Below are positions 24,759 to 33,537 of a stretch of 64,000 bases of DNA, in pieces. The stretch spans positions 124,001-188,000 of the forward strand of contig CALVOZ010000001.1 in NCBI GenBank assembly GCA_944350495.1. The letters are read 5' to 3'. The stretch's first letter is position 1. Each line of letters opens with the position of its first letter. The stretch comes from an uncultured Bacilli bacterium. Its GTDB lineage: Bacteria > Bacillota_I > Bacilli_A > RF39 > UBA660. The notes under the pieces were generated by a model, which searched no databases, was not told the DNA's origin, and saw only the letters and a list, made by a program, of their open reading frames with translations. Position numbers and translations under genes: made by a program.

Positions 24759-27323
24759 TTATTCATCTTTAAATAATTTAACAATAACTGGTTTAATTAA
24801 TTCAATTATTACAAATGATATCATATTAACAGCAACTACAAATAATAATTGAGAAGCAGTAATAATTTCAAGTCCAAATAATTTACCAACTGGTGTAAAG
24901 AATACTAATAATTGAATTACAAATAAGAATAATATACCAGCATTTAAATGTTTGTTACTAAAGAATCCTCTTTTGTGTATTTGCTCTTTTAATGAACGAC
25001 AGTTATAAGCAAAAACAAATTCGTTAATAATAATACTAAATAAAGCTAATGTTTGAGCTATTGGTTCTCCAAGCTCAATAAAGTGATAGTAAATATATAA
25101 ACTAATTAATGTCTCTAATATAACTGAAGAAATTAGAAATGCACTGAAGAACTTGGTAAATATTCTTTTATTTAAACCATTAGGTTTTCTTTTCATAACA
25201 TCTAAAGATGCACCTTCAAAAGCTAATGTAATAGATGGTAACGTATCAGCTACTAAGTCAATATATAATACGTGAATAGCTGAAATAATGGTATTACCTG
25301 TTAGCATACCAAAGATAATAATAGCAATTTCGGTAAAGTTACTTGATAAGTTATACAATATATTTGTAATAACATTATCGTATATTCTTCTACCTTCTTT
25401 AATAGCAACTGTTATTGTATTAAAACTATCATCTAATAAGATAATATCCGATGTATCTTTTGTTACGTCAGTACCAGATGCTCCCATACCAATACCAACA
25501 TTGGCTAATTTAATTGCTGGAGCATCATTAACACCGTCACCAGTCATAGCCACTACTTTACCTGTTTTTTGTAAAGCTTTAACAATTTGTAATTTATTTT
25601 CTGGACTTACACGCGCAAATACAGAATATTTTTTAATATAATCAATTAATTCATCTTCTGATAAATCATTTAATGTTGATGCATTAATACATTCATCCAT
25701 ACTTTGACAAATATCTACTTCTTTAGCAATTGTATAAGCTGTAACTAAGTTATCTCCTGTTAACATAATTGGTCTAATACCGGCTTCTTCACAAGCTAAA
25801 ATAGATTTCTTAATATTTTCACGAACAGGATCTTTTAAACCGACTAAACCAACTAAAATTAAATCATCTTCGCTATAATCTTCACCATCAACGTCACGAT
25901 AAGCAAAAGCTAAAACTTTTAGTCCTTCTTCAGACATATCACTTTCGCATTCAATATATGATTTTTTAATATCATCATCTAATTTAACAATTTTTCCATC
26001 AAGTAAAACCTTAGTTGAATTATTTAATATAGCTTCAGTACTACCTTTTGTAAATAACATTACTTTATCATCAATGTCATATACAACACTCATCATCTTA
26101 CGATCTGAATCAAAAGGTATCTCAGTTATTTCTTTACCCTTTATTTCTTCTTTTAAATAACTCTTTAAAGCAACATCAACAGAGTCTCCAATAAATTTTC
26201 CATCTTCATTTAAAACAGCTGTATTACAAAAATAAATAATCTTTTTAAATATATCATCTAGTTCTTCTATTTCTTTAAGTGAACTATAAATTTTAACTAC
26301 TTCCATTTTATTTTTAGTTAATGTTCCAGTTTTATCTGTACATATAACTTCAGTTGCACCTAAAGTTTCAATAGCTGCTAAATTACGAACAATTGATTTC
26401 TTCTTAGCCATTTGACTAACACCAATCGATAAAGTAGCTGTAATAGCTATAGGTAAACATTCAGGAACACTCGCAACAATCATAGAAATACACAACATAA
26501 TAATTGTCATGAATTCTTCTTCATTGATAATACTATAGACTAAAACAAAGGCAATTAGTATAGATGCCACAAATAAGATAAATTTACTTACTCTAGCTAC
26601 TTTCATTTGTAATGGTGTTAATGGTTCGACATCACTATCAACGATTGAAGCTATTTTACCTAATTCAGTATCCATACCAATAGCAGTAACTACTGCCTCA
26701 ACTTTACCAGCAACTAGTATAGTTCCAGAATAAACCATATTACGTCTTTCAGATATCAATGCATCATTTTCAATAATATCTTCATTTTTATCAACACTAG
26801 CACTCTCACCAGTTAAAATAGATTCATCAACTTTAGCATAATAACTTTTAACAATACGGGCATCAGCAGGAATCTTATTTCCAGATTCCAAAATAATATA
26901 GTCTCCAACTACTAAGTTTTTAGAATCAATCTTTTTATATTTATTATTCCTTTTAACTGTAACATAATTAGCTGAATATTTTTTTAATTTACCAATAGCA
27001 TCTTCTGCTTTGGATTCTTGCAAAAATCCCATAAAACAGTTAATTAAAGTAGTTCCTAAAATAACAATTGGTTCTAAGTAATCACCATTAGTAAACATTG
27101 CATAAAATAGTGATAATACTCCTACTATTGATAAAAGTATAACCATAATATTTTTAAATTGACTTAAAAATATTTGCAATTTAGTTTTTTTATCTTTTTC
27201 TATTAAAACATTTTTTCCAGATAATTTTTGTAATTGTCTAAACTTTTTAGAACTAATACCTTGATCACTAGTATCTAGTTCTTTATAAATATCTTTTATT
27301 GTTCTCTTGTAAGCCTCTTGCAT
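24759..27323 (-). CDS. Second P2-type cation ATPase (PECLP variant)
   Basis: An 854-residue P-type ATPase related to the one at 8164 but clearly divergent. The actuator loop is DESILTGESASVDK, the phosphorylation site CTDKTGTLTKN with Asp330, the hinge AMTGDGVNDAPAIKLANVGIGMG. In membrane helix 4 the usual PEGLP is PECLP with Cys289. That residue sits in the cation-coordinating helix, so selectivity could differ from Ca2+; Cys at this position recalls heavy-metal pumps with CPC, although the rest follows the P2 pattern. Ten membrane helices are expected. GGTGATATA precedes the ATG. It is a single gene. Confidence 0.87.
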   Translation of the reverse strand: MQEAYKRTIKDIYKELDTSDQGISSKKFRQLQKLSGKNVLIEKDKKTKLQIFLSQFKNIMVILLSIVGVLSLFYAMFTNGDYLEPIVILGTTLINCFMGFLQESKAEDAIGKLKKYSANYVTVKRNNKYKKIDSKNLVVGDYIILESGNKIPADARIVKSYYAKVDESILTGESASVDKNEDIIENDALISERRNMVYSGTILVAGKVEAVVTAIGMDTELGKIASIVDSDVEPLTPLQMKVARVSKFILFVASILIAFVLVYSIINEEEFMTIIMLCISMIVASVPECLPIAITATLSIGVSQMAKKKSIVRNLAAIETLGATEVICTDKTGTLTKNKMEVVKIYSSLKEIEELDDIFKKIIYFCNTAVLNEDGKFIGDSVDVALKSYLKEEIKGKEITEIPFDSDRKMMSVVYDIDDKVMLFTKGSTEAILNNSTKVLLDGKIVKLDDDIKKSYIECESDMSEEGLKVLAFAYRDVDGEDYSEDDLILVGLVGLKDPVRENIKKSILACEEAGIRPIMLTGDNLVTAYTIAKEVDICQSMDECINASTLNDLSEDELIDYIKKYSVFARVSPENKLQIVKALQKTGKVVAMTGDGVNDAPAIKLANVGIGMGASGTDVTKDTSDIILLDDSFNTITVAIKEGRRIYDNVITNILYNLSSNFTEIAIIIFGMLTGNTIISAIHVLYIDLVADTLPSITLAFEGASLDVMKRKPNGLNKRIFTKFFSAFLISSVILETLISLYIYYHFIELGEPIAQTLALFSIIINEFVFAYNCRSLKEQIHKRGFFSNKHLNAGILFLFVIQLLVFFTPVGKLFGLEIITASQLLFVVAVNMISFVIIELIKPVIVKLFKDE

Positions 27324-27401
27324 TATATCACCAATTATATTTTAACATAAAAAAAGAAAAATTTTATAAATATTCATTCAATAATATGAATTTTTACAAA
27401 A

Positions 27402-27614
27402 TTATTTCTTCTTTTCACTTTCACCATTTATTTTTCTTATTGCTTGAACAATTTGTTCTTCAACAGTTAAACAATTATCAACTTCTACTATATTTCCTGT
27501 TAAATAATTATTTTCAACGACAGTCTGCTCAATAACTACTTGATTAAAACAAGATAAATTTTCGTATAATATTGATAATTGATGTTGTAATTTTTCTGAT
27601 ACAACTGGGGGCAT
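27402..27614 (-). CDS. Small hypothetical protein
   Basis: A 70-residue acidic protein (LQHQLSILYENLSCF then EEQIVQAIRKINGESEKKK) that I do not recognise. Its ATG lies two bases after the stop of the upstream 88-residue gene (TAATAATG), and no independent ribosome site is seen, so translational coupling is the likely way it is made. It may be a real partner of that gene. Low codon bias makes the call uncertain. Confidence 0.45.
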   Translation of the reverse strand: MPPVVSEKLQHQLSILYENLSCFNQVVIEQTVVENNYLTGNIVEVDNCLTVEEQIVQAIRKINGESEKKK

Positions 27615-27616
27615 TA

Positions 27617-27883
27617 TTAAACAAACAAAAGTTCCGTATTTTGGTAGGCCATCCTAGTTTCATTCATTACAATAATCATATTTTCAAAATAAGTTAAAGC
27701 ATAAGCTAAAGAATCAGCACCTGTTGCAACTGTTAAACGTCCAAGAACAGGATGTTCTTTAAAATACTTTTCAATATATTCGGCTAAATAAATACTATGC
27801 ATCGTATTAGCCCCAGGTTCACCATAGTATTCGATTGAATCTTCTTTAACAAAAACAATTTTATATTGTTGATTTTTTTCCAT
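27617..27883 (-). CDS. Small hypothetical protein
   Basis: An 88-residue protein with alternating strands and helices (QYKIVFVKEDSIEYYGE, then IYLAEYIEKYFKEHPVLGRLTVATGADSLAYALTYFENMIIV). It resembles a small alpha-beta fold but I cannot name the family. The start is ATG 27883 with GGGTGG six bases upstream; a GTG three codons earlier is possible. The 70-residue gene follows immediately. Confidence 0.55.
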   Translation of the reverse strand: MEKNQQYKIVFVKEDSIEYYGEPGANTMHSIYLAEYIEKYFKEHPVLGRLTVATGADSLAYALTYFENMIIVMNETRMAYQNTELLFV

Positions 27884-27914
27884 AATATCCACCCAGCTAC
27901 ATTATAACATAATT

Positions 27915-28643
27915 TTATTTATTATTATCTTTAATCTTCTTTATAACATTTTCCATTTTATCATGAATAACTAAATTAGCAATATCATCATATTGTGTAG
28001 GTTGAATATTGATAATAACTAAATTTTTTCCAGTAAATAATCTCACTAAACTACAAGCTGGTTCAACAGTTAAAGAAGTACCTGCCACGATTAAAGTTTC
28101 AGCATCATAAATATATGAAGATGCTAGTGAATAAGATTCTGGAAGCATTTCACCATAAAGCACAACATCAGGTTTAATAATACCACCACAAGAACATCTT
28201 GGAATATCAGCACTATTAAATACATATTCAGCATTATAACATTTTCCACATTCAAGACAATGATTACTATAAGTAGTACCATGTATTTCTAAAACATTTT
28301 TACTACCAGCTTTTTGATGTAATCCATCTATATTTTGGGTAATTATTGCCTTTAATTTACCACTATTTTCTAATTTTGTTAAATAATAATGGATTATATT
28401 AGGTTCAACATTTAAAGTATTCATATTATCTTTATAAAACTTATAAAATACTTCTGGTTCTTTATAAAAACATTTAGAACTTAAATAGTATTCAGTAGGT
28501 TTATCATAACTATCTTTATATAAACCATTCTCACCTTTAAAGTCTCTTAATCCACTAGCAGTAGATACTCCAGCTCCACCAAAAAATACTATATTACTTG
28601 AACTATTTATTATATCTTTTAATTTTTCTATATTTTTATCCAT
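27915..28643 (-). CDS. cobB: NAD-dependent protein deacylase (sirtuin)
   Basis: A 242-residue Sir2 enzyme that removes acyl groups from lysines and consumes NAD. The Rossmann motif GAGVSTASG is at residues 23-31, with DFKG in the NAD loop, QNIDGLHQ at 103-110 and the catalytic His121 in EIHGT. A structural zinc is bound by Cys129/Cys132 (CLEC) and Cys150/Cys152 (CSC). The ending includes VVAGTSLTVEPA and VIINIQP-type NAD contacts. The Ala-Gly-Leu-Arg-Asp-Phe opening is typical of bacterial class U/III members. AGGTGAT precedes two adjacent ATG codons; I use the second (28643). Confidence 0.92.
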   Translation of the reverse strand: MDKNIEKLKDIINSSSNIVFFGGAGVSTASGLRDFKGENGLYKDSYDKPTEYYLSSKCFYKEPEVFYKFYKDNMNTLNVEPNIIHYYLTKLENSGKLKAIITQNIDGLHQKAGSKNVLEIHGTTYSNHCLECGKCYNAEYVFNSADIPRCSCGGIIKPDVVLYGEMLPESYSLASSYIYDAETLIVAGTSLTVEPACSLVRLFTGKNLVIINIQPTQYDDIANLVIHDKMENVIKKIKDNNK

Positions 28644-28697
28644 CATATCACCTACTACTAATATTTTAACACATTATAAATTATAGTTATAAAAACA

Positions 28698-28961
28698 TTA
28701 TTTCTTACCACGTGAAAATTTTTCTAACAGTTCAGTATCATAAAAAATATTTTTAAAGAGAATATTTTCCTTAGTTTTACGAGTTGTTAAAATATCTATA
28801 TAATCACTATCACTAATATCAGTATTACTATCTAAATCTAATATATGCCTTTTTCCATTATCTTCTTCAATTATAAGAATTCCATTTTCACTATCATACC
28901 CTACCTCATGATGTTGGTTATATTCAACAACGTTTTTTACAATTTTAACTAATTTAATCAT
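28698..28961 (-). CDS. Small hypothetical protein
   Basis: An 87-residue protein, predicted as an N-terminal beta hairpin set (MIKLVKIVKNVVEYNQHHEVGYD, GILIIEEDNGKRHILDLDS) and a charged C-terminal helix. I do not recognise it. ATG 28961 has AGAGGTGATAAT directly upstream, which is convincing; the frame extends 11 residues to 28994 without support. It precedes the sirtuin gene on the same strand. Confidence 0.6.
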   Translation of the reverse strand: MIKLVKIVKNVVEYNQHHEVGYDSENGILIIEEDNGKRHILDLDSNTDISDSDYIDILTTRKTKENILFKNIFYDTELLEKFSRGKK

Positions 28962-29043
28962 ATTATCACCTCTCGCCCCAATTATATCATGCAATTTTTA
29001 TATATAGTACTAATGAGTGAAATTTATTAAATTATATAAGAAA

Positions 29044-29065
29044 AAAAGAACCATTAGGTTCTTTT
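29044..29065 (-). terminator. Terminator at the left border of the accessory region
   Basis: AAAAGAACC, loop ATTA, GGTTCTTTT, with seven T on the minus strand. It has no intact gene in front of it, only the remnant near 29160. Confidence 0.7.
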
Positions 29066-29411
29066 CTTTATAAATTGTATTGCTATTTAATTATCTTTTA
29101 CAATTCAATTTATTACAATAAATAAATATTTAAATTTTATATTAGATTACTATCCTAATCTATCTTTTCTTTATTTCTTCTTTAATGAATTTTATAAATT
29201 CATTAATATCCATAGAATGATAGATTCTATTTCATATATAAAATAATTATATAACATAGAAATAGAAATTTTCTCCAATTAACTCAATTTATTTAATTTT
29301 ATATTTACTTACATTTTATCAAAACGTATAACAAAAATTAGTGGTATTACATTATTATGTTAATATGTTGGAAATTAAACAAATATTAAAATAAATTTAG
29401 TTTATCAATTT

Positions 29412-29438
29412 AAAAAAAATGAGAGTTTTTCGACTCCC
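29412..29438 (-). terminator. Terminator of the HEPN-like gene
   Basis: GAGAGT and ACTCCC arms (one G-T pair) at 29421-29438 followed by eight T on the minus strand, about 70 bases after the stop codon. Confidence 0.6.
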
Positions 29439-29510
29439 ATCTGACATTCATATACATTTTTATTGATTCATAATAATACTTGCTGTTATAATAACTTGAA
29501 AAAAATATTT

Positions 29511-30281
29511 TTAAATATGGCGTATTTTTTCTTCTCTTTCTCTATAAAGGCAACTTATTTTATTAAAAGTATATGCTAAAGATATCAAAAATTCTGCATT
29601 TCCTTCAACTAAATACTGTCCTGGAAATCTGGACTTAATACCAAATAATGGTTGTCTAGGTTTTCCTGGATTACTTTGTGAATTTAATTTTTCCAATTCA
29701 CCGTCTACAGTTTGCTCAGGTTTTATTCTAGTAATATTTCCATCTAACAAAACAACTGGTTTCAAATTATCGTTATTATCAACAGAGCCAGCGGTATTAT
29801 TATTTAAATAATATCTCACTAATTCCTCCGGAGATTCTTCTAATAAAGAATTTTCTGCAAATAGATTTATCAAACAAATCATTTCCTTTTCATATAAATT
29901 TTGCTGTTGTGAAAAATCAAATATATTTAAAGTTAAAGGCGATAAAGTTGATATTACTAGACTTCTACTTTCTTCGTCCAAATTATTAAATAAATCTAAT
30001 AGATTATGTCCCCATGACTTAGACTCATCCCAAGTATGTCCATTTTGTATTAAAATAGCTTTAGCATAATGCTCTATCGCATCGCACGCAAATCGCATTG
30101 CATTAGATCTTGCAACATAACTTTCAACGCATTCTTCTTTTGTTTCATGCTCCTCTTTTAATATAAAATCCCTTCCATATATCATTAATATTTGCTCTAG
30201 AGCTTTAAATATATTATCTGCATTCAAATAATTAATTAAATTTTGCTCGCTATTTATTAATTCCTCTGACATTCTTATCAT
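29511..30281 (-). CDS. HEPN-like protein, possible defence gene
   Basis: A 256-residue soluble protein. The centre (RSNAMRFACDAIEHYAKAILIQNG, then SWGHNLLDLFNNL) follows the HEPN pattern of two long helices, where a conserved alanine-rich helix carrying E-x-x-x-K is followed by an H-x-L-x-x-L helix. The extreme C-terminus carries Arg249-x5-His255, which matches the RX4-6H ribonuclease motif of HEPN enzymes, although it is only suggestive. The middle section (about 150-215) is Asn-rich and probably a linker. No antitoxin-like gene accompanies it. GGAGAG lies before ATG 30281. It sits just outside the left border repeat of the island, so it may belong to an older insertion. Family assignment is inference. 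Confidence 0.55.
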   Translation of the reverse strand: MIRMSEELINSEQNLINYLNADNIFKALEQILMIYGRDFILKEEHETKEECVESYVARSNAMRFACDAIEHYAKAILIQNGHTWDESKSWGHNLLDLFNNLDEESRSLVISTLSPLTLNIFDFSQQQNLYEKEMICLINLFAENSLLEESPEELVRYYLNNNTAGSVDNNDNLKPVVLLDGNITRIKPEQTVDGELEKLNSQSNPGKPRQPLFGIKSRFPGQYLVEGNAEFLISLAYTFNKISCLYREREEKIRHI

Positions 30282-30489
30282 ATAAATCTCTCCACTTCTA
30301 ATATTTACAGATAATTTTAATTAAATTATGTAATATTATTTTATCAAATTCAAATATTTCTCTAATATTCTATTTATTCAATTGCTACAAGTTTGATAAA
30401 ATCAATATAGTTCCGATAGTATCCATTTTTCTTATCATCTTGAATAAACTATCTTATTCCGCTTTTCACTGAATTCTCTAATTAGTATA

Positions 30490-30690
30490 TTAATTATCTT
30501 TATATACATTATAACGTCTTTGAAATATTGTGTCAACAATGTATAGAAGAGTATTATTTTTTAAATAGCCTAATAATTGAAGTTTTAATTCTTTTGTTAA
30601 TTCTATTTTAAATTTAAAAATCAAATTTTTTATTTTAGTTATTTTGTCTTGCATAGCATATTTATCATTTTTTGCAATCAAATTAATCAT
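30490..30690 (-). pseudogene. Orphan C-terminal fragment
   Basis: An open frame of 66 residues (from MINLIAKNDKYAMQ to IFQRRYNVYKDN) that stays open upstream to about 30776 without a start codon or ribosome site. It looks like the tail of a helical protein cut off by rearrangement next to the fic remnant. I do not recognise the parent protein. Confidence 0.4.
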
Positions 30691-30778
30691 TTTATTAATA
30701 TATTTATTGTCAAAAGAACTAATTCCCTGTAAATTTATTTTAAAATCATTATTTGTTTTCTTATCAGTTGAATAAAAT

Positions 30779-30919
30779 TTATTTGATTATTTCATGTTTA
30801 GATAAATCTACTTTTCTAAACTTTCTAGCAAATTCATATACATCTTGAAATAAATATTTATGAACATATTTTAAAAAATCAACTGATAAGGCAAAATTAT
30901 CCTCTTGTAGCAACTCCAC
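30779..30919 (-). pseudogene. Truncated fic remnant
   Basis: The minus-strand frame (46 codons) is clearly homologous to residues 97-140 of the intact Fic protein at 48899: LLQEDNFALSVDF and DVYEFARKFRKVDLSK here versus LLEEDNFELSVDY and DVYEFAGEFRKVDFSK there. The first ~95 codons and everything from residue 141, including the catalytic motif, are missing. Upstream it continues into the same noncoding DNA as the intact gene, so it is a decayed second copy. Confidence 0.85.
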
Positions 30920-31000
30920 TAATAACATTATAGCAAAAAAGTTCCTATTTTTTAGTAATATATATATAATTTAAATGGACAATTTTTGCACTTTTTTTAT

Positions 31001-31050
31001 CTTTGACAAGTTTACTAATAAAATGATAATCATCAGTAAGTTTGTCAAAG
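31001..31050. repeat. Inverted repeat inside the left border
   Basis: Arms CTTTGACAAGTTTACT and AGTAAGTTTGTCAAAG around an AT-rich centre; same element as 49851-49900. TTGACA appears facing both ways, so it may hold promoters or a protein site. Confidence 0.6.
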
Positions 31051-31138
31051 AAAAAATTAACTCATTTTAAATTTGTGTACCTAAATGTATATCTAAAATT
31101 ACTTAATAGGCTTCAAATCCTTTAATATAAACAAAAAT

Positions 31139-31156
31139 GGCTGCCTTTCGGTAGCC
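31139..31156 (-). terminator. Border terminator hairpin, left copy
   Basis: On the minus strand GGCTACC, GAAA tetraloop, GGCAGCC (one A-C mismatch), then ATTTTTGTTT. It matches the right copy in position and loop but has different stem bases. Confidence 0.6.
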
Positions 31157-31206
31157 TTCAGGGGGCGACTTAGTTCTAATTTGTCTAGTTTTATAAAATA
31201 TTAAAA

Positions 31207-31223
31207 CCCTTATAAAATAAGGG
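31207..31223 (-). terminator. Terminator of the DUF5677-like gene
   Basis: CCCTTAT, loop AAA, ATAAGGG, then TTTTAATATTTT on the minus strand, about 75 bases after the stop codon. Confidence 0.65.
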
Positions 31224-31297
31224 CTTACGTATTTTTAAGTTTATTAAGATTTACTAAAGTTTAATAGAATTATGTGATTGTGCACCTAAAATTGTAC

Positions 31298-32248
31298 CTA
31301 AAAATATTCTTTAAATAGCTTTAATGCATCAAATTTAATAATAATATCTTTCATAACTCCAACTAATTTTTCATTTAAATTTTCTGTTTCGTTTAATTCT
31401 TTAATTTCTGATTGCATTTCTTTAATTTTATTTTTATTATTACTAAAATATTTACGAGTAATATCTAAATATAAATATTCATCATATTTTTTTAATAAAG
31501 ATTTTAAATTATCAACATTATCTACTAAGTTTATATCTAACAAAAATACTATTGCATATAAATCATATATATCACTCATATCATCATTATTAGAAAAATA
31601 ATTTAATGTTAAAAGCAATAACATTTTGCAACAATTAATATTTAATCTAAATACAGCTCTAATATTGTTTAAATTTTCTTTATCATTTTGAATTTTATAC
31701 ACATAGGTTTTAACTATAGAAGGATGTGTAAAATCACATAGGTATTTATAAAAATTATTTAACTCATCTAGAACTTCTTTTTCGTCTTTGCAATCTATAA
31801 ATAATTCACTAAATAAACTTTTATAATTATTAGCAACTATTTTTCTTATATTAAATGGTTTTAGAAATTCTTTTCTTTCTTTTTCTAAATCGGGCATTTT
31901 AAATTTAGGATTTTTTTGTTTTTCCTTTTTATATTTTGTTTTTAGTACACTAGTATAAATATCTCTATCATAATGTTTGTACATATCATATGTTTTTTCA
32001 TCAAAATAAATCGCTATAGAAAACATAATTGCTTCAAACGAACTTCTTAATAAACATAGTGAATCTATATATTCATCATTTTCTATTAATGATAAACAAT
32101 TATTAATAGAATTTTTAGCTGACTCTAAAAATATAAAACTTTCTTGAGGAATCTTTTCATTATTTTTAGATAATGTTAAATATTTATTTAATTGATTATT
32201 AAATATATCATTGTAAAGTTTATATAATTTTAGTTTATTTTCATACAT
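31298..32248 (-). CDS. DUF5677/HEPN-like helical protein in the defence island
   Basis: A 316-residue, largely helical, soluble protein. Two segments recall DUF5677-type HEPN relatives: CLLRSSFEAIMFSIAIYF, a helix with R-x-x-x-E, and FYKYLCDFTHPSIVKTYVY, with the short-loop histidine of the L-S/T-x-x-x-H type. The C-terminal 60 residues are a charged coiled coil. Relatives are common beside restriction systems and some act in abortive infection, but no activity is proved here. GGTGATATTATG marks the start. It lies downstream of hsdS on the same strand, past a terminator, so it is probably transcribed on its own. Confidence 0.6.
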   Translation of the reverse strand: MYENKLKLYKLYNDIFNNQLNKYLTLSKNNEKIPQESFIFLESAKNSINNCLSLIENDEYIDSLCLLRSSFEAIMFSIAIYFDEKTYDMYKHYDRDIYTSVLKTKYKKEKQKNPKFKMPDLEKERKEFLKPFNIRKIVANNYKSLFSELFIDCKDEKEVLDELNNFYKYLCDFTHPSIVKTYVYKIQNDKENLNNIRAVFRLNINCCKMLLLLTLNYFSNNDDMSDIYDLYAIVFLLDINLVDNVDNLKSLLKKYDEYLYLDITRKYFSNNKNKIKEMQSEIKELNETENLNEKLVGVMKDIIIKFDALKLFKEYF

Positions 32249-32386
32249 AATATCACCTGTTATTAGTATAATATTATATCACATTAAAGATAATTTAAAT
32301 AAATTCAATAAAATTCTTAATTTCATTTTTATCATTTTTAATAAATTTTAATTATAATCACAAAACTAGTTTTAATAGAATAGATG

Positions 32387-32437
32387 AAAAGAAGTAGACT
32401 ACTTTTCGTTGACAACTTCAACTACTCTACTTCTTTT
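32387..32437 (-). terminator. Terminator of the restriction-modification operon
   Basis: A 12-bp stem, AAAAGAAGTAGA with TCTACTTCTTTT, and a 27-base loop. It overlaps the end of hsdS. Confidence 0.6.
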
Positions 32438-33537
32438 TTTATAGAATTAGACATCAATAATTTTAAATAATAATCTCTATCATTTTCAATTTTCTCTATA
32501 AATTCATAATTTTCTTGAATTAATGTTAATATTTCGTTCATTGATGTTCGAATTTTTTCGTTTGTTATTATTTTGACTTCAATATTCTCAATATCAGATA
32601 ATCTAATAAATTTTACTATAGAACCGTTTGACCTTTTAGTAAATCTTTCGACATTACTATCAACTGCTTTATATACTAATGCATAATTTATATCATCATT
32701 ACATTTTATAACATAAGTTCTTTGATATGCATTAAATTTACCATTATAATTTTTTACATTAAAACTTCCATTTCCAGCTACTAAAACATATTTACCATCA
32801 AATTCAAATTCATCACATTTATAAACATCTGAAGAACAAGTATAAAAATTATATTTGCCATTTACAGTTGCAAAATTAGCATCTTTTTTTCCTGTCTTTA
32901 TATCACATATATCTTTTAATTTAAAAATTTCATAGTCTTCTGGATCATATTCATTATTGCAATAAAAATTATAATATGTATCTAACAACTTTTCTAATTC
33001 ATATATTTCTTCATACTTAATTTGTAGTAAATTATCATATTTAGATATAAATTCTGAAATTTTTTGTTGTTCTGTTTTTTCGTGTATTAAAACCTTAAAT
33101 TTATTCATTGTATCAAGTAATAAATTTTTTTGAGCAGAACCAGTGGATGAATTTCTTAATCTTCCTGTATTATATTTCATTAAATAATAGAAATATCTCT
33201 GATTTACTATAGACGTGTTTGGAGATAGAATTGCTATGCTTTTTTGAAATGTTACATTTCCTATATAATCTTCATTATCTATGTATAGACTTTTTCCGAT
33301 TGTATCTCCACTATTTGCATAAATGGTGTCGCCTATTGAAAGTTTTGTTCTTTTATTACATTCTAAGTAGTCTTCCTTACCTATTTCTTTTGCGTCTTTT
33401 AAATCTATATAATATGGTCTCATATCTTTTACACTTATGAAATAATATTTAGAACCTTTGACTGATTCACAACCTCCATGTTTTCCATCTATTAATTTAG
33501 TTGTTAATTCTTTCAATGTATAACTATTCATTTTCAT
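32422..33537 (-). CDS. hsdS: Type I restriction specificity subunit HsdS
   Basis: A 371-residue DNA-recognition subunit. Two target-recognition domains are seen. The first ends near residue 150 (SSTGSAQKNLLLDTMNKFKVLIHEKTEQQKI) and the second near 340 (RSNGSIVKFIRLSDIENIEVKI). Each is followed by the conserved helical spacer (EQQKISEFISKYDNLLQ; MNEILTLIQENYEFIEK). The second TRD is cut rather close to the C-terminus but complete. It fixes the target sequence for both HsdM and HsdR; the target cannot be read from the protein. Its start overlaps hsdM by 14 bases, and AGGGA lies upstream. It is the last gene of the operon. Confidence 0.9.
   Translation of the reverse strand: MKMNSYTLKELTTKLIDGKHGGCESVKGSKYYFISVKDMRPYYIDLKDAKEIGKEDYLECNKRTKLSIGDTIYANSGDTIGKSLYIDNEDYIGNVTFQKSIAILSPNTSIVNQRYFYYLMKYNTGRLRNSSTGSAQKNLLLDTMNKFKVLIHEKTEQQKISEFISKYDNLLQIKYEEIYELEKLLDTYYNFYCNNEYDPEDYEIFKLKDICDIKTGKKDANFATVNGKYNFYTCSSDVYKCDEFEFDGKYVLVAGNGSFNVKNYNGKFNAYQRTYVIKCNDDINYALVYKAVDSNVERFTKRSNGSIVKFIRLSDIENIEVKIITNEKIRTSMNEILTLIQENYEFIEKIENDRDYYLKLLMSNSIKKEVE

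Larger units (their letters stand above)
28995..29510. other. Gene-free AT-rich stretch with a gene remnant
   Basis: No intact gene. On the minus strand a short frame ending at TAG near 29159 reads MDINEFIKFIKEEIKKR and looks like the tail of a lost protein. About 95 bases further lies a terminator at 29044-29065. Perfect inverted repeats are present at 29184-29204 (AATGAATTT arms) and 29225-29267 (TTCTATTTC arms). Confidence 0.4.
30909..31165 (-). repeat. Left border direct repeat of the island
   Basis: About 257 bases that align in the same orientation with 49751-50012. Shared parts are the fic -10 region (TATAAT), a 50-base inverted repeat beginning CTTTGACAA, and a 47-base block (31093-31139 versus 49942-49988) with one mismatch, then a hairpin and TTCAGGGGG. 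The -35 of the fic promoter has decayed here. Confidence 0.85.

Noticed and set aside
30490..30690. Intact gene for a 66-aa protein
   Set aside because: No ribosome site, frame runs on upstream without a start, and it borders the fic remnant; treated as a fragment.
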